From: Jonesia denitrificans DSM 20603
GTDB taxonomy: Bacteria; Actinomycetota; Actinomycetes; Actinomycetales; Cellulomonadaceae
Assembly: GCF_000024065.1 (NCBI RefSeq)
Contig: NC_013174.1
Location: forward strand, 1,116,001-1,180,000
Direction of reading: 5' to 3'
DNA length: 64,000 nt
Positions 1-8,842 of this stretch are shown here, piece by piece (positions within the stretch are counted from its first letter, which is position 1; every line of letters starts with the position of its first letter). The translations under genes and the position numbers were made by a program. Below the pieces are notes generated by a model. That model did no database searches. It had not been told where the DNA came from and was given only the letters and a program-made list of their open reading frames with translations.

Positions 1-1
1 G

Positions 2-910
2 GTTGCCGTTGCACATGCGTTGGGCGGGCCTGATCGGGTTGAGATCGTGTCGGGTGACGCGTACCAGTTGTACCGCGGCATGAGTATTGGGACCGCCGCG
101 ATGACGATGCACGAGCGGCAGGGGATTGTGCACCACCTTGTTGGTGTGGTTGACCCCCAGGTGGATTTGTCTGTTGCGCAGTATCAGCGTGATGCACGCG
201 CTGCAATTCAGGATGTTGAAATGCGCGGTAAACGGGCAATTTTGGTGGGTGGGTCGGGTTTGTATATTCGCGCCGTTGTGGACGATATGCAGTTCCCTGG
301 TACTGATGATGCGGTGCGGGGTGAGCTGGAGAAGCGGGCAGCTGAACATGGCAGTCAGGCGTTGTTTGAGGAGTTGGTTGCGCGTGATCCACAAGCAGCG
401 CACCGGATGGGGGCGTCCAATGAGCGTCGTATCATTCGGGCGTTGGAAGTCATCACGATCACGGGTCGTCCGTTTACTGCTTTTTTGCCGCAAGCAACAT
501 ATGTGCGCCCTACTGTGACGATCGGGGTGGATTGTGATCGGAGTGTGCTGGATCAACGGGTCGAAAGTCGTGTGCACACGATGATCTCTCAAGGTCTTGA
601 GGACGAAGTGCGCAGTGTTCTCCAGCAGGGGATGGGGCGGACTGCGTCGCGAGCCGTTGGTTATGCGGAATTTCTCCGCTATTTTGATGGGGAAATTTCC
701 CGGGACCAAGCAGTTGCTGACATCATCACTCACACCCGCCGCCTGACACGCAAACAGATGGGCTGGTTTGGTAGAGATTCACGCACGCAGTGGATCGATG
801 CGCTATCCCCATCTGTCCTGCACGATGCGTTGGTGTGCATTGATCGTGCCGATCACGGTGAGATCTTTTTGTCCGACACCACGCCCACACGTCGTAGGCT
901 GGGTACATGA
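2..910 (+). CDS. miaA: tRNA dimethylallyltransferase MiaA, 5' end cut by window edge
   Basis: MiaA transfers a dimethylallyl group to N6 of A37 in tRNAs that read UNN codons. The frame is open to the left edge, so the P-loop and true start lie outside the window; an in-frame TTG at 20 is not the start. What remains begins just before the conserved SGDAYQLYRGMSIGTA segment (family: NADSxQxYRGMDIGTAK) and continues through VGGSGLYIRAVVD and the C-terminal part RAVGYAEFLRYFDGE and TRRLTRKQMGWF. About 300 residues are visible, nearly the family's usual 300-320. The stop overlaps the dapF start (ATGA), so the two are translationally coupled, the usual actinobacterial arrangement. Confidence 0.96.
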   Translation, partial: VAVAHALGGPDRVEIVSGDAYQLYRGMSIGTAAMTMHERQGIVHHLVGVVDPQVDLSVAQYQRDARAAIQDVEMRGKRAILVGGSGLYIRAVVDDMQFPGTDDAVRGELEKRAAEHGSQALFEELVARDPQAAHRMGASNERRIIRALEVITITGRPFTAFLPQATYVRPTVTIGVDCDRSVLDQRVESRVHTMISQGLEDEVRSVLQQGMGRTASRAVGYAEFLRYFDGEISRDQAVADIITHTRRLTRKQMGWFGRDSRTQWIDALSPSVLHDALVCIDRADHGEIFLSDTTPTRRRLGT

Positions 911-1821
911 CGACTTTGCCCTTCACTAAAGGCCATGGCACCCGCAACGATTTTGTGATCCTTGATGATCCACAGGGCGCTATTGATCTGACCGAGGAGC
1001 TCGTGCGGGCTCTTACTGATCGCCGTTCCGGTGTGGGCGCAGATGGGGTCATCCGGGTGATGCGTGCCCAGTTGAGCGAGGAAGTCCGTGATCTGGTGAC
1101 AAGAGATCCGCGCGTCGAGTGGTTTATGGATTACCGCAATGCTGATGGGTCTATTGCGTCGATGTGCGGAAACGGTGTCCGAGTTTTCGCCCGCTTCCTC
1201 GAAGAACGTAAAGGTGTGACGGCCCTGGGCGCGGCATACCCCATTGCTACCCGGGCTGGCATTCGCACGATACGAAAGATCGGTGACTGGTATGAAGTTG
1301 GAATGGGGCCAGCCCAGTTTCTCGATGACACTGCAGCCCGCACAACCGGTCATGACGCAACAGTAACGATCCCGATGCAACCTCACGAGCCGGCGCGTCC
1401 AGGGATTTCCGTATCAATGGGCAACCCGCACACGGTTGTTGCCCTCCCCGATCATGACACTCTCGCTGAACTAGATCTCACCCGCTCACCGGGAGTAGAC
1501 CCGGTGCCTGTGCACGGAACAAACGTTGAGTTTGTTGTTCCTGACGGCGTGGACACAGCAGCGGATGGAACAGTTGTTGGGCGAGCTTCTATGCGTGTGT
1601 ATGAACGAGGTGTTGGTGAAACTCAATCATGTGGGACTGGCGCGTGTGCAGCAGCTGCAGCGCTCCACCGATGGGCCGGAGAGTCTTCGCCACGGACATG
1701 GACAATCACTGTCCCCGGAGGAAGGGTCCAGGTGACTTTAGGGACTCACGAGGTGTTGCTCGCAGGCCCCGCTGAGCTTGTTGCTGACGGCCACATCACG
1801 ATCACTTCATTGAATGTTTAG
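907..1821 (+). CDS. dapF: Diaminopimelate epimerase DapF
   Basis: DapF interconverts LL- and meso-diaminopimelate, the penultimate step of lysine synthesis. The 304-residue protein has both catalytic cysteines in their usual settings: Cys87 in MCGNGVR and Cys242 in SCGTGACA, with the substrate-binding GHGTRNDF near the N terminus and SMGNPH in the middle. The ATG lies inside the miaA stop (ATGA overlap). The 3' end overlaps the convergent methyltransferase gene by 4 bp. If the organism has lysine-type peptidoglycan, as MurE below suggests, DapF serves lysine synthesis rather than supplying DAP to the wall. Confidence 0.97.
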   Translation: MTTLPFTKGHGTRNDFVILDDPQGAIDLTEELVRALTDRRSGVGADGVIRVMRAQLSEEVRDLVTRDPRVEWFMDYRNADGSIASMCGNGVRVFARFLEERKGVTALGAAYPIATRAGIRTIRKIGDWYEVGMGPAQFLDDTAARTTGHDATVTIPMQPHEPARPGISVSMGNPHTVVALPDHDTLAELDLTRSPGVDPVPVHGTNVEFVVPDGVDTAADGTVVGRASMRVYERGVGETQSCGTGACAAAAALHRWAGESSPRTWTITVPGGRVQVTLGTHEVLLAGPAELVADGHITITSLNV

Positions 1822-2495
1822 TGGTCTGGCCGAGCAACCTGTTCAGCAACGTGCACTGTTTCGAGCACTCGAAACCCCTTCGCGCTGGCCCGCTTGGTTG
1901 TGACATACCGCCCTGGGGTCACCCGATCTTCTCCAGCGAATTGGGCGTTCATCCATCTCATCAACGAATCAGCACCCAAATGGCGTTGGACAACCCATAC
2001 AGCCCGCCCACCTGGGCGCAGCCGCACCAACCATTGCGTAATTAAGGCGTGTAGTGCTTCTTTGCCAATACGGATCGGCGGGTTCGACCACAGCTCATCC
2101 ACCACAAAATCCTCAGGAATATCTGAGGCAAGAACCGCGTTGATGCAGTGAAGATCAAGACGCTGCGCGTTGCGTGCCGTCAAAGCAACGCTTCGCTCAT
2201 TGACGTCCACCGCCCACACCTGAGCATCGGGATTACGCATCGCCATTGTGAGGGCAATAGGACCCCACCCGCACCCCACATCAACCACCGTGCCGCTGGG
2301 TGGGGCACCCACTGTCCGGAGTAAAACAGAGGTGCCTGTGTCGATGTGGCCAGGAGAAAACACTCCCGCTGATGTCATCACCTCGACGTCTCGACCGTCA
2401 AGACGAACCGGGATCACCCGGGTGTCATCCTTTGACGTGGGGGAAACGTCAAAATACTGGTTGGTCCCCTGTGGGGCTTGCGCATCACTCACCAT
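1818..2495 (-). CDS. RsmC-like class I SAM-dependent methyltransferase
   Basis: A 225-residue class I methyltransferase. Motif I is VDVGCGWGPIAL (about residues 71-82), the acidic loop AVDVNERS follows, and SNPPIRIGK (N138-P139-P140) is the NPP motif of enzymes that methylate an exocyclic or ring nitrogen of a base. It resembles the catalytic half of RsmC/RlmG 16S/23S rRNA guanine-N2 methyltransferases; the N-terminal pseudo-domain of the E. coli enzymes is absent, as is common in Gram-positives. The first ATG is followed directly by GTG at 2490-2492. A TAGGCT hexamer (complement of 2499-2504) is 6 bases from that GTG, so a leaderless start one codon later is plausible. Exact target is not visible. 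Confidence 0.85.
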   Translation of the reverse strand: MVSDAQAPQGTNQYFDVSPTSKDDTRVIPVRLDGRDVEVMTSAGVFSPGHIDTGTSVLLRTVGAPPSGTVVDVGCGWGPIALTMAMRNPDAQVWAVDVNERSVALTARNAQRLDLHCINAVLASDIPEDFVVDELWSNPPIRIGKEALHALITQWLVRLRPGGRAVWVVQRHLGADSLMRWMNAQFAGEDRVTPGRYVTTKRASAKGFRVLETVHVAEQVARPDH

Positions 2496-2498
2496 CCA

Positions 2499-2504
2499 AG
2501 CCTA
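2499..2504 (-). promoter_or_regulatory. Putative -10 (TAGGCT) of leaderless promoter
   Basis: On the minus strand TAGGCT lies 6 bases before the GTG codon (3 before the ATG) of the RsmC-like gene. The spacing matches several other genes in this window (see the leaderless promoter finding). No -35 element was identified. Confidence 0.4.
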
Positions 2505-2606
2505 CCGCCACACACACCAGCCAACAGAGAACCACAACCGAAAAAGCCGTGCTCGCGTCTCCACGCCATGGCACGATAGCGACAGCAACGCCCAGCACAA
2601 GAGCAC

Positions 2607-2612
2607 TACACT
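2607..2612 (+). promoter_or_regulatory. Putative -10 (TACACT) upstream of hflX
   Basis: TACACT, a close match to the primary-sigma -10 hexamer, stands 27 bases before the hflX ATG, leaving a short leader that carries the ribosome binding site GAGAGG. No convincing -35 was identified. Confidence 0.4.
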
Positions 2613-2639
2613 AGAAACACCCATTGACGAGAGGCATGC

Positions 2640-4169
2640 ATGCACGACGATAATTCTCCCCGTTTGCCCACAGAACACACACAACCCGGGGAGACTCGCG
2701 CCGAAAGGGACGTGGCAACAGACGTTGTCCAACGCATCCTCGCGCGCGCAGGAACAGCCGTCCAGGACGGCGATACCACGCACTCCCGCTTTGACGGTGA
2801 CCAGCTCGATCTTGCCGAGCGCAGCGCGCTGCGACGAGTCCAAGGTTTATCCACTGAACTCGATGACGTCACTGAGGTGGAATACCGCCAACTGCGCCTC
2901 GAGCGCGTGGTGCTGGTTGGGCTGTATACCCGCGGAAGCGCTCAAGAAGCCGAAGTGTCGTTGCGTGAGCTGGCTGCGCTCGCCGAAACCGCCGGATCTC
3001 AAGTTCTTGATGGGTTGCTTCAACGCCGTGCAACACCGGACCCTGGAACATACCTGGGATCAGGAAAGGCAAGTGAACTGGCCGACATCGTGCAACAGGT
3101 CGGTGCGGACACGGTCATTGTTGATGGTGAACTTGGTCCCTCACAGCGGCGCGCGTTGGAAGACATCATCAAGATTAAGGTGATTGACCGCACTGCTCTC
3201 ATCCTCGACATCTTCGCTCAACACGCGAAATCACGGGAGGGCAAAGCCCAGGTTGAGCTCGCCCAACTGGAATACCTCCTGCCACGGCTTCGAGGATGGG
3301 GCGAATCCATGTCTCGCCAAGCTGGTGGCCAAGTGGGTTCGGCGGGCGCGGGGATGGGAAGCCGTGGTCCTGGTGAAACGAAGATTGAACTTGATCGTCG
3401 CCGTATTCGCACACGAATGGCGAAACTACGCCGTGAAATCGCCGCAATGAAACCGGCGCGAGAGGCGAAACGTTCCTCGCGTCGAAAAAACGCAGTGCCA
3501 GCGGTTGCGATCGTGGGGTACACAAACGCCGGGAAATCCTCGCTTCTCAACGCGCTCACGGGGGCTGGTGTCCTGGTGCAAAACGCACTGTTTGCCACCC
3601 TCGACCCGACTGTTCGCCGGACGAAAACTCCCGATGGACGGGTCTATACTCTCGCGGACACTGTCGGGTTTGTGCGTCACCTTCCCCATCAATTGGTCGA
3701 AGCTTTCCGATCTACCCTTGAGGAAACAGCTGACGCCGACATCATCGTCCATGTTGTGGATGGAGCTCATCCAGATCCAGCCGGACAAATCGCCGCGGTG
3801 CGCACAGTCCTTGCCGATATTGACGGGGTGAGCGACATCCCTGAGATCATCGTTGTGAATAAAGCTGACATTGCGCCGCCAGAGGCAATTGCGCAGATCC
3901 GCTCCATGGAACGTGACGTGTGGGCGGTATCAGCGCACACCGGGGCGGGTATCGAGGAACTGTTAGGGCACATCGCTGATATCCTTCCTGCTCCGGGAGT
4001 CGAGATCCATCTCACGGTTCCGTACCACAGAGGAGATTTGCTCTCACGGATGCACGCTGAGGGCGAGATTGATGAGTTACGCCACACTGAGCAGGGAACA
4101 TTTGTAGCGGGTAGGGTGCCCGAAGACCTTGCTGCTGACCTTCACCGAGTAGCGATTGACGGAGAATAG
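2640..4169 (+). CDS. hflX: GTPase HflX
   Basis: HflX is a ribosome-associated GTPase that splits or rescues stalled 70S ribosomes under stress. The 509-residue protein has an N-terminal extension of about 85 residues typical of actinobacteria, the HflX N-terminal domain with TPDPGTYLGSGKASEL (132-147), a glycine-rich linker and the family signature GSRGPGETKIELDRR (about 240-254), then the G domain: G1 GYTNAGKS (293-300), G3 DTVGF (340-344) and G4 NKAD. The start is set by GAGAGG five bases before the ATG; another ATG four bases upstream is out of frame and closes at once. The miaA-dapF-(methyltransferase)-hflX-dinG-lexA order is conserved in actinobacteria. Confidence 0.96.
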   Translation: MHDDNSPRLPTEHTQPGETRAERDVATDVVQRILARAGTAVQDGDTTHSRFDGDQLDLAERSALRRVQGLSTELDDVTEVEYRQLRLERVVLVGLYTRGSAQEAEVSLRELAALAETAGSQVLDGLLQRRATPDPGTYLGSGKASELADIVQQVGADTVIVDGELGPSQRRALEDIIKIKVIDRTALILDIFAQHAKSREGKAQVELAQLEYLLPRLRGWGESMSRQAGGQVGSAGAGMGSRGPGETKIELDRRRIRTRMAKLRREIAAMKPAREAKRSSRRKNAVPAVAIVGYTNAGKSSLLNALTGAGVLVQNALFATLDPTVRRTKTPDGRVYTLADTVGFVRHLPHQLVEAFRSTLEETADADIIVHVVDGAHPDPAGQIAAVRTVLADIDGVSDIPEIIVVNKADIAPPEAIAQIRSMERDVWAVSAHTGAGIEELLGHIADILPAPGVEIHLTVPYHRGDLLSRMHAEGEIDELRHTEQGTFVAGRVPEDLAADLHRVAIDGE

Positions 4170-4242
4170 CAAACCAGGTGCCGCGAGCGTGTTTCACAGG
4201 TGTGAGTGTGTGGACGCTGCGAGTCTTTCGGGTGACACCCAC

Positions 4243-4248
4243 TAGCAT
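4243..4248 (+). promoter_or_regulatory. Putative -10 (TAGCAT) of leaderless promoter
   Basis: TAGCAT is followed by exactly 6 bases and then the GTG start of the DinG-like helicase gene. No Shine-Dalgarno sequence fits between them, so a leaderless mRNA is likely. Confidence 0.5.
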
Positions 4249-4254
4249 GGCACT

Positions 4255-6264
4255 GTGACTCCTCCCGCAACCGCTTCCGCTACGGTGAACTCGTTACTTG
4301 ACATTGTTGTGACGAGCCTCGGTGGGGCGCCGCGACGTGGGCAGCAAGACATGACTTCCGCCGTGTTTGATGCAATGGAAGGTCATCATCCGCTGATTGT
4401 GCAAGCGGGTACCGGGACGGGGAAGTCCATGGCTTACCTTGTTCCGGCTGTCGCGCACGCCGTTGCAACTAACGAACGTGTGATTGTTGCGACCGCCACA
4501 CTAGCGTTGCAACGTCAGATCATGACTCGTGACTTGCCTTTGCTTTCTCAGGCGCTCCAACCGCATCTCGATCGGCAACCAGATGTGGCGTTGCTGAAAG
4601 GGTGGAGCAACTATGTGTGCCTCCACAAGGCACAGGGGGGGTACCCGCAGGAGGAGGCCACACTTTTTGCGCCGGACGATCCCGTTCCGGCTGCAGGGAC
4701 AAGCACGGCAGATCACCCCGATACCGCTGAGGTGGAGTCCCTGGCTGACCAGATGCGACGCATTGTCACCTGGGCCCGAGACACCGACACCGGGGATCGC
4801 GACGACTTAGTTCCGGGTGTCTCTGATCGTGCGTGGCGTGCGATGTCCGTGGACAAGCTGGAGTGCATTGGTTCATCGTGCCCGTTGATCCATGAGTGTT
4901 TTCCCGATAACGCCAGGAAAACTGCGTTTGATGCTGACCTTGTCGTCACGAACCACACGATGTTGGGAATTGCCGCCTCTGGTTCAGCGGGTGTGTTGCC
5001 AGAACATGACGTCATTATTGTCGATGAGGCACACGAACTTGCTGATCGTGTGACGTCGGCTGCGACTGTTGATCTTTCTGCGGGGTCCATCGACAAGGCG
5101 GCGCGTCTTGCTCGCCGCCGTGGCGGACGTGTGACAGATGCGCTTGATGACGCCAGCGCCCAGTTAGCGCTCGCCCTGATTAATCAGCCGGACCAGACGT
5201 TCACCGGTGGCTTGCCCGCTGAGCTTCACGATGCGGTCAGTGCTGTGCGTGACGCCTCCCGGCTGTTGGTGTCTGAGTTGAAACCGGAAAAGAAGGACGA
5301 CACCGCTGATGCAGGGTTAAAACAAGCGCAGGCTGCTGTTCTGTCGATCTTTGAGATCGCGGAACGAATGACGGCTGAGGACACATCCGCCGACGTGCTG
5401 TGGTGCGCCAGGCCGCGGATTGGTTCTGATACGGCGCCCCCTCGTCTGTATGCTGCCCCATTGAGTGTGTCGTCGTTGTTGGCTCAAGCGCTGTGGCCGG
5501 AGCATACTGCGATCCTCACCTCAGCAACGTTGGCTATCGGTGGGAACTTTGATTCGGCAGCTCGAACCGTGGGGTTGGCTGGGGTGGACGACCTTGTCAC
5601 CAAGGATGTCGCGTCACCTTTTGACTATCCGCGTCAGGGAATTTTGTATCTTGCTCGCGATTTACCTGTTCCTGGATCAAGCCCAACAACTGATGACCAG
5701 CTCGCCCATATTGAGGAGCTCATCAACGCTGCGCATGGGCGGACATTGGGCCTTTTCTCCTCGCGAAAAGCTGCGCAGCGAGCCGCAGAAGTTCTCAAAG
5801 AACGCGTGAGTTACCCGATTTTGCTCCAAGGAGAGGACCAGTTGCCCACACTTGTGCGGCTGTTCCGTGAAGACCCCCAGACATGTCTTTTTGGGACTTT
5901 GTCGTTGTGGCAGGGTGTTGATGTCCCAGGGGACGCATGTCAGCTTGTTGTGATCGATCGGATTCCGTTTCCTCGACCAGATGACCCCGTTCGTTCGGCG
6001 CGCACGAAAGCAGTGGCACAATCAGGGGGGAATGGTTTCATGACAGTGGCTGCTCATCATGCTGCGCTTCTCCTCGCGCAAGGAGCCGGACGGTTGATTC
6101 GGTCAACTGATGATAAGGGTGTTGTGGCCATCTTGGACCCACGGATTGCCACAGCGCGATACGGCCAGTACCTTCTATCTGCTCTGCCTCCGATGTGGCG
6201 AACCACGCAGAAAGCTACCGCAGTCTCAGCTCTTCACCGTTTAACCTCTCGCAGCGGTGACTAA
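4255..6264 (+). CDS. DinG-family ATP-dependent DNA helicase (XPD-like, Fe-S)
   Basis: A superfamily 2, XPD/DinG-type 5'-3' DNA helicase of 669 residues. Seen: Walker A AGTGTGKS (51-58); four cysteines placed as for a [4Fe-4S] cluster (C122 in NYVCLHK, then C204, C209 and C215 in ECIGSSCPLIHECF); DEAH box at 257-260; LTSATL; and a C-terminal QGAGRLIRS box. Family role: unwinding of damaged or structured DNA (G-quadruplex, R-loops). It sits between hflX and ldh, near lexA, but I see no LexA box in front of it, so SOS control is not supported here. The GTG start has a TAGCAT hexamer 6 bases upstream and no ribosome binding site. Confidence 0.93.
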   Translation: MTPPATASATVNSLLDIVVTSLGGAPRRGQQDMTSAVFDAMEGHHPLIVQAGTGTGKSMAYLVPAVAHAVATNERVIVATATLALQRQIMTRDLPLLSQALQPHLDRQPDVALLKGWSNYVCLHKAQGGYPQEEATLFAPDDPVPAAGTSTADHPDTAEVESLADQMRRIVTWARDTDTGDRDDLVPGVSDRAWRAMSVDKLECIGSSCPLIHECFPDNARKTAFDADLVVTNHTMLGIAASGSAGVLPEHDVIIVDEAHELADRVTSAATVDLSAGSIDKAARLARRRGGRVTDALDDASAQLALALINQPDQTFTGGLPAELHDAVSAVRDASRLLVSELKPEKKDDTADAGLKQAQAAVLSIFEIAERMTAEDTSADVLWCARPRIGSDTAPPRLYAAPLSVSSLLAQALWPEHTAILTSATLAIGGNFDSAARTVGLAGVDDLVTKDVASPFDYPRQGILYLARDLPVPGSSPTTDDQLAHIEELINAAHGRTLGLFSSRKAAQRAAEVLKERVSYPILLQGEDQLPTLVRLFREDPQTCLFGTLSLWQGVDVPGDACQLVVIDRIPFPRPDDPVRSARTKAVAQSGGNGFMTVAAHHAALLLAQGAGRLIRSTDDKGVVAILDPRIATARYGQYLLSALPPMWRTTQKATAVSALHRLTSRSGD

Positions 6265-6307
6265 CCCGGTACAGTGTTGACCAGCACCGACTACGCAAGG
6301 AGACACC

Positions 6308-7306
6308 ATGTACTTTGAGCCTCAGCCAAGTGATTCCCTACAAGCTGCACGCCCGGAGCGGCGGACCTCAAAGGTAGCTATTGTGGGCGCAGGTGCGGTG
6401 GGAGCGACCATGGCATACGCAGCATTAATGCGCGGCTCAGCACGAACTGTAGCTCTCTATGACATCAATGCGGCAAAGGTTAAGGCCGAGGTTCTTGATC
6501 TTGCGCATGGGATTCAGTTCATGCCTATGGCTGAGGTTATTGGGTCCGACGATGTTGAGGTATGCCGGGATGCTGACATCATCATGGTGACTGCAGGGGC
6601 CAAGCAGAAGCCTGGGCAAACACGTATCGATCTTGCGGCAGCCACTATTGGATTGATTAAAAAGATCTTGCCGCAATTGCAAGACGTTGCACCCAACGCG
6701 GTGTACGTCATGGTGACTAACCCTGTCGATGTTGTGACTTACGCTGCTCTGAAAGTCTCTGGTCTTCCCCGTGAGCAGCTGTTTGGTTCTGGTACAGTCC
6801 TTGACTCTTCCCGTCTCCGCTATGTTCTGGCGCGTGAGTGTTCGGTTGCCGTCCAAAATGTTCACGCCTACATGGTCGGTGAACACGGTGACTCAGAATT
6901 TCCGTTGTGGAGTTCGGCAACGATTGGTGGTGTCCCACTCCTTGAGTGGCCCGGGATCGATGGTCTTAGCCCCTTGTCGGAGGCACGCCGTGAGCAAATC
7001 GCTGACGAGGTTGTGTCCTCCGCATACCGAATTATTGAGGGAAAAGGCGCCACTAACTATGCCGTAGGCCTTGCGGGGTCACGAATCATTGAGGCGGTCC
7101 TCAATGACGAACACCGGGTGCTACCTGTATCAACCGAACTCCGTGACTACTACGGCGTGTCCGATGTGTGCCTTTCAGTTCCCTCCGTGGTGGGGAGAAA
7201 TGGATGCACAGAACGCCTGTTAGTACCCATGTCTGATAGCGAACAACGGCGTTTGCGTGACTCTGCACAGTCGTTGCGGTCAGTCGCTCAGCAGTTTGGT
7301 TTCTAA
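6308..7306 (+). CDS. ldh: L-lactate dehydrogenase
   Basis: NAD-dependent L-lactate dehydrogenase, 332 residues, reducing pyruvate to L-lactate during fermentation. Seen: Rossmann motif VGAGAVGA (26-33), Asp in ALYDIN selecting NAD, the active-site loop QKPGQTR with Arg106 (the Gln three residues after the KQ pair fits lactate rather than malate specificity), MVTNPVDV, and the catalytic His193 in GEHGDSEFPLWS. The start is supported by AAGGAG seven bases upstream. A TACAGT -10-like hexamer occurs about 35 bases before the start. The gene converges on lexA with a gap of only 16 bp and no visible terminator between them. Confidence 0.95.
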   Translation: MYFEPQPSDSLQAARPERRTSKVAIVGAGAVGATMAYAALMRGSARTVALYDINAAKVKAEVLDLAHGIQFMPMAEVIGSDDVEVCRDADIIMVTAGAKQKPGQTRIDLAAATIGLIKKILPQLQDVAPNAVYVMVTNPVDVVTYAALKVSGLPREQLFGSGTVLDSSRLRYVLARECSVAVQNVHAYMVGEHGDSEFPLWSSATIGGVPLLEWPGIDGLSPLSEARREQIADEVVSSAYRIIEGKGATNYAVGLAGSRIIEAVLNDEHRVLPVSTELRDYYGVSDVCLSVPSVVGRNGCTERLLVPMSDSEQRRLRDSAQSLRSVAQQFGF

Positions 7307-7322
7307 CATGTGGTGGCGCGCC

Positions 7323-8048
7323 CTACATGGCACGAATCACTGAAACAACTTTTCCAAGGATCTCGGCGTCATCACCAAGGATGGGGTCGTAAAGCGGGTT
7401 GTGAGGCATGAGCCACCGGTGCCCATCTTTGAGTTTAAGCGTTTTCACTGTGGCTTCACCATCGATCATGGCTGCGACGATCTCACCGTTTTCGGCAACA
7501 CCTTGTCGACGCACGACAACGAAGTCTCCGTCACAGATGGCTGCATCAACCATGGATTCTCCCGACACCCGAAGCATGTATAGTTCGCCATCGCCAACAA
7601 GTTGGCGGGGCAGAGTGAACACATCTTCAATGTCTTGGTCAGCCAAAATAGGTGCACCCGCGGCAATGCGTCCCACAAGGGGAACCGGGCGGAGATCGGA
7701 TGTTCGTGAACCGTGGGGGATCATGACCACGTTCTCAGTGTTCCTCGAGGAATGATGCAGGCCAGGATCCGGTGAAGGAGAGGACGTGTCCTTCTCTCGA
7801 GGAGTGGGAATAACCTCAATCGCGCGTGGTCGGTTGGGGTCGCGCCGGACAAAACCGCGTTCTTCGAGCACCTTGAGTTGGTGTTTCACGCTGGAGGGGC
7901 TAGTGAGGCCGACCTCTCGGCCGATCTCCCGCATGCTCGGCGGATAGCCTCGATCTTTCAGAGATTGAGTGATGCAGGCCAACACTGCACGTTGACGCGA
8001 TGTCAGTGGTGCGTCAGACAGGTGCTGTGGTGTGGATTGCTCGGTCAT
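7323..8048 (-). CDS. lexA: LexA repressor, SOS regulator
   Basis: LexA represses the DNA-damage regulon and cuts itself when bound to RecA filaments. With the chosen start it has 241 residues: winged-helix domain (about 14-80, with [12 protein letters not shown] as recognition region), a variable linker, the cleavage site Ala130-Gly131 in RIAAGAPI, and catalytic Ser165 (SGESM) and Lys202 (EATVKT). The start at 8048 is preferred because AGGAG stands five bases before it; the frame stays open to an ATG at 8141, adding 31 residues, but that codon has no ribosome binding site. It is divergent from a LysM-protein gene and the gap holds several LexA boxes, so lexA is autoregulated. Confidence 0.96.
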   Translation of the reverse strand: MTEQSTPQHLSDAPLTSRQRAVLACITQSLKDRGYPPSMREIGREVGLTSPSSVKHQLKVLEERGFVRRDPNRPRAIEVIPTPREKDTSSPSPDPGLHHSSRNTENVVMIPHGSRTSDLRPVPLVGRIAAGAPILADQDIEDVFTLPRQLVGDGELYMLRVSGESMVDAAICDGDFVVVRRQGVAENGEIVAAMIDGEATVKTLKLKDGHRWLMPHNPLYDPILGDDAEILGKVVSVIRAM

Positions 8049-8215
8049 GCGATCTCCTGTCGTGCACGCAGTAGGCGTCAGCAGCGAGACAGGGAGGTGC
8101 TGAGAGGTCTCGCTTAACGCTTTCGCGCTGATGGTAGCCATGCTCTGTCTTTGTCAGTGGTGCGTGATGAACTGACACTCGTGTGTTCTTACTCTATGTG
8201 AAATCAGGTGATTTT

Positions 8216-8229
8216 CAAACACCTGTTCG
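8216..8229. promoter_or_regulatory. LexA (SOS) box 1
   Basis: CAAACACCTGTTCG differs from the actinobacterial SOS consensus CGAACRNRYGTTYG at position 2 and in the central bases. It lies in the lexA / LysM-protein divergent region. Confidence 0.65.
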
Positions 8230-8238
8230 ACTATTTCT

Positions 8239-8252
8239 CGAACAGGTGTTCA
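8239..8252. promoter_or_regulatory. LexA (SOS) box 2
   Basis: CGAACAGGTGTTCA matches the SOS consensus except for the final base. Its centre is 23 bp from box 1, about two helical turns. Confidence 0.85.
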
Positions 8253-8269
8253 CAAAACCCATATCCGTT

Positions 8270-8283
8270 CGTACACTTGTTCT
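8270..8283. promoter_or_regulatory. Degenerate LexA-like box
   Basis: CGTACACTTGTTCT keeps the CG, AC and GTTC parts of the SOS palindrome but has mismatches in both half-sites. It sits between boxes 2 and 3 and may be a weak site or chance. Confidence 0.35.
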
Positions 8284-8284
8284 A

Positions 8285-8298
8285 CGAACGTATGTTCG
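8285..8298. promoter_or_regulatory. LexA (SOS) box 3, perfect palindrome arms
   Basis: CGAACGTATGTTCG matches the actinobacterial SOS consensus at every defined position. It lies 39 bp before the chosen start of the LysM-protein gene, so it probably represses that gene directly. Confidence 0.92.
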
Positions 8299-8336
8299 AT
8301 CATCTGTCGGTGGCCTCAACCCCCAAGGAGACCGTA

Positions 8337-8774
8337 GTGAGTCAGTCAGTGATGAACGCCCAACTCATCGAGTTCCCCCGTGAACGCGTATACCCTGGCG
8401 CTTCGCAGCAATCTCAAGCATCACAAGGTGTGCCTGTGCCAGCACGTACACCTCGCGAAGCGTATGGATTTTTGGGGTTAGGGGGGATGCGACTCACTCG
8501 ACGGGGGCGGGTGCTGGTGTGGTCCCTCTCGTTGACGTTCGCTGTGGGTGTAGGAGTTTTGTTGGGTCAAACTGCTATGGCTGACACACCGCACGATCCC
8601 CAAGCCGTCACTGAGTACGTGGTGAGTGGGGGAGAGACTCTATGGTCTATCGCGGTCGCCCATGCGCCCACAAAGGACCCTCGAGACACCATCGACGCCA
8701 TCAAGGATCTGAATCAACGACTCTCAGGGGCGTTAGATGTCGGAGAGGTGTTGTATTTACCTACGTCTTCGTGA
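8337..8774 (+). CDS. LysM membrane protein, probable SOS cell-division suppressor
   Basis: A 145-residue protein: cytoplasmic N-terminal 58 residues, one transmembrane helix (about 59-78), then an extracellular LysM domain (about 92-142, [20 protein letters not shown] at its start) for binding peptidoglycan. The GTG start is chosen because AAGGAG stands six bases upstream; the open frame extends back to 8208 but would run through the LexA boxes. Position between lexA and nrdR, small size and LysM domain match M. tuberculosis Rv2719c and parallel YneA of Bacillus and DivS of Corynebacterium, SOS-induced proteins that delay septation. The role is inferred from this context. Confidence 0.85.
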   Translation: MSQSVMNAQLIEFPRERVYPGASQQSQASQGVPVPARTPREAYGFLGLGGMRLTRRGRVLVWSLSLTFAVGVGVLLGQTAMADTPHDPQAVTEYVVSGGETLWSIAVAHAPTKDPRDTIDAIKDLNQRLSGALDVGEVLYLPTSS

Positions 8775-8842
8775 GTGTGCTCTTGGGTGCGCGCGGTCTT
8801 ATTGCGTACAGTGGACTGAAGAACTTTCCCGGAGGAGTCTCA

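Noticed and set aside
2248-3183. A 311-codon plus-strand open frame
   Set aside because: Overlaps the RsmC-like gene on the opposite strand and hflX in another frame, both with strong family motifs. Composition (Thr/Pro/Arg/Ser-rich) is typical of a shadow frame.
8049-8141. Longer LexA with a 31-residue N-terminal extension
   Set aside because: The upstream ATG has no ribosome binding site, whereas ATG 8048 has AGGAG at ideal spacing and matches the family N terminus.
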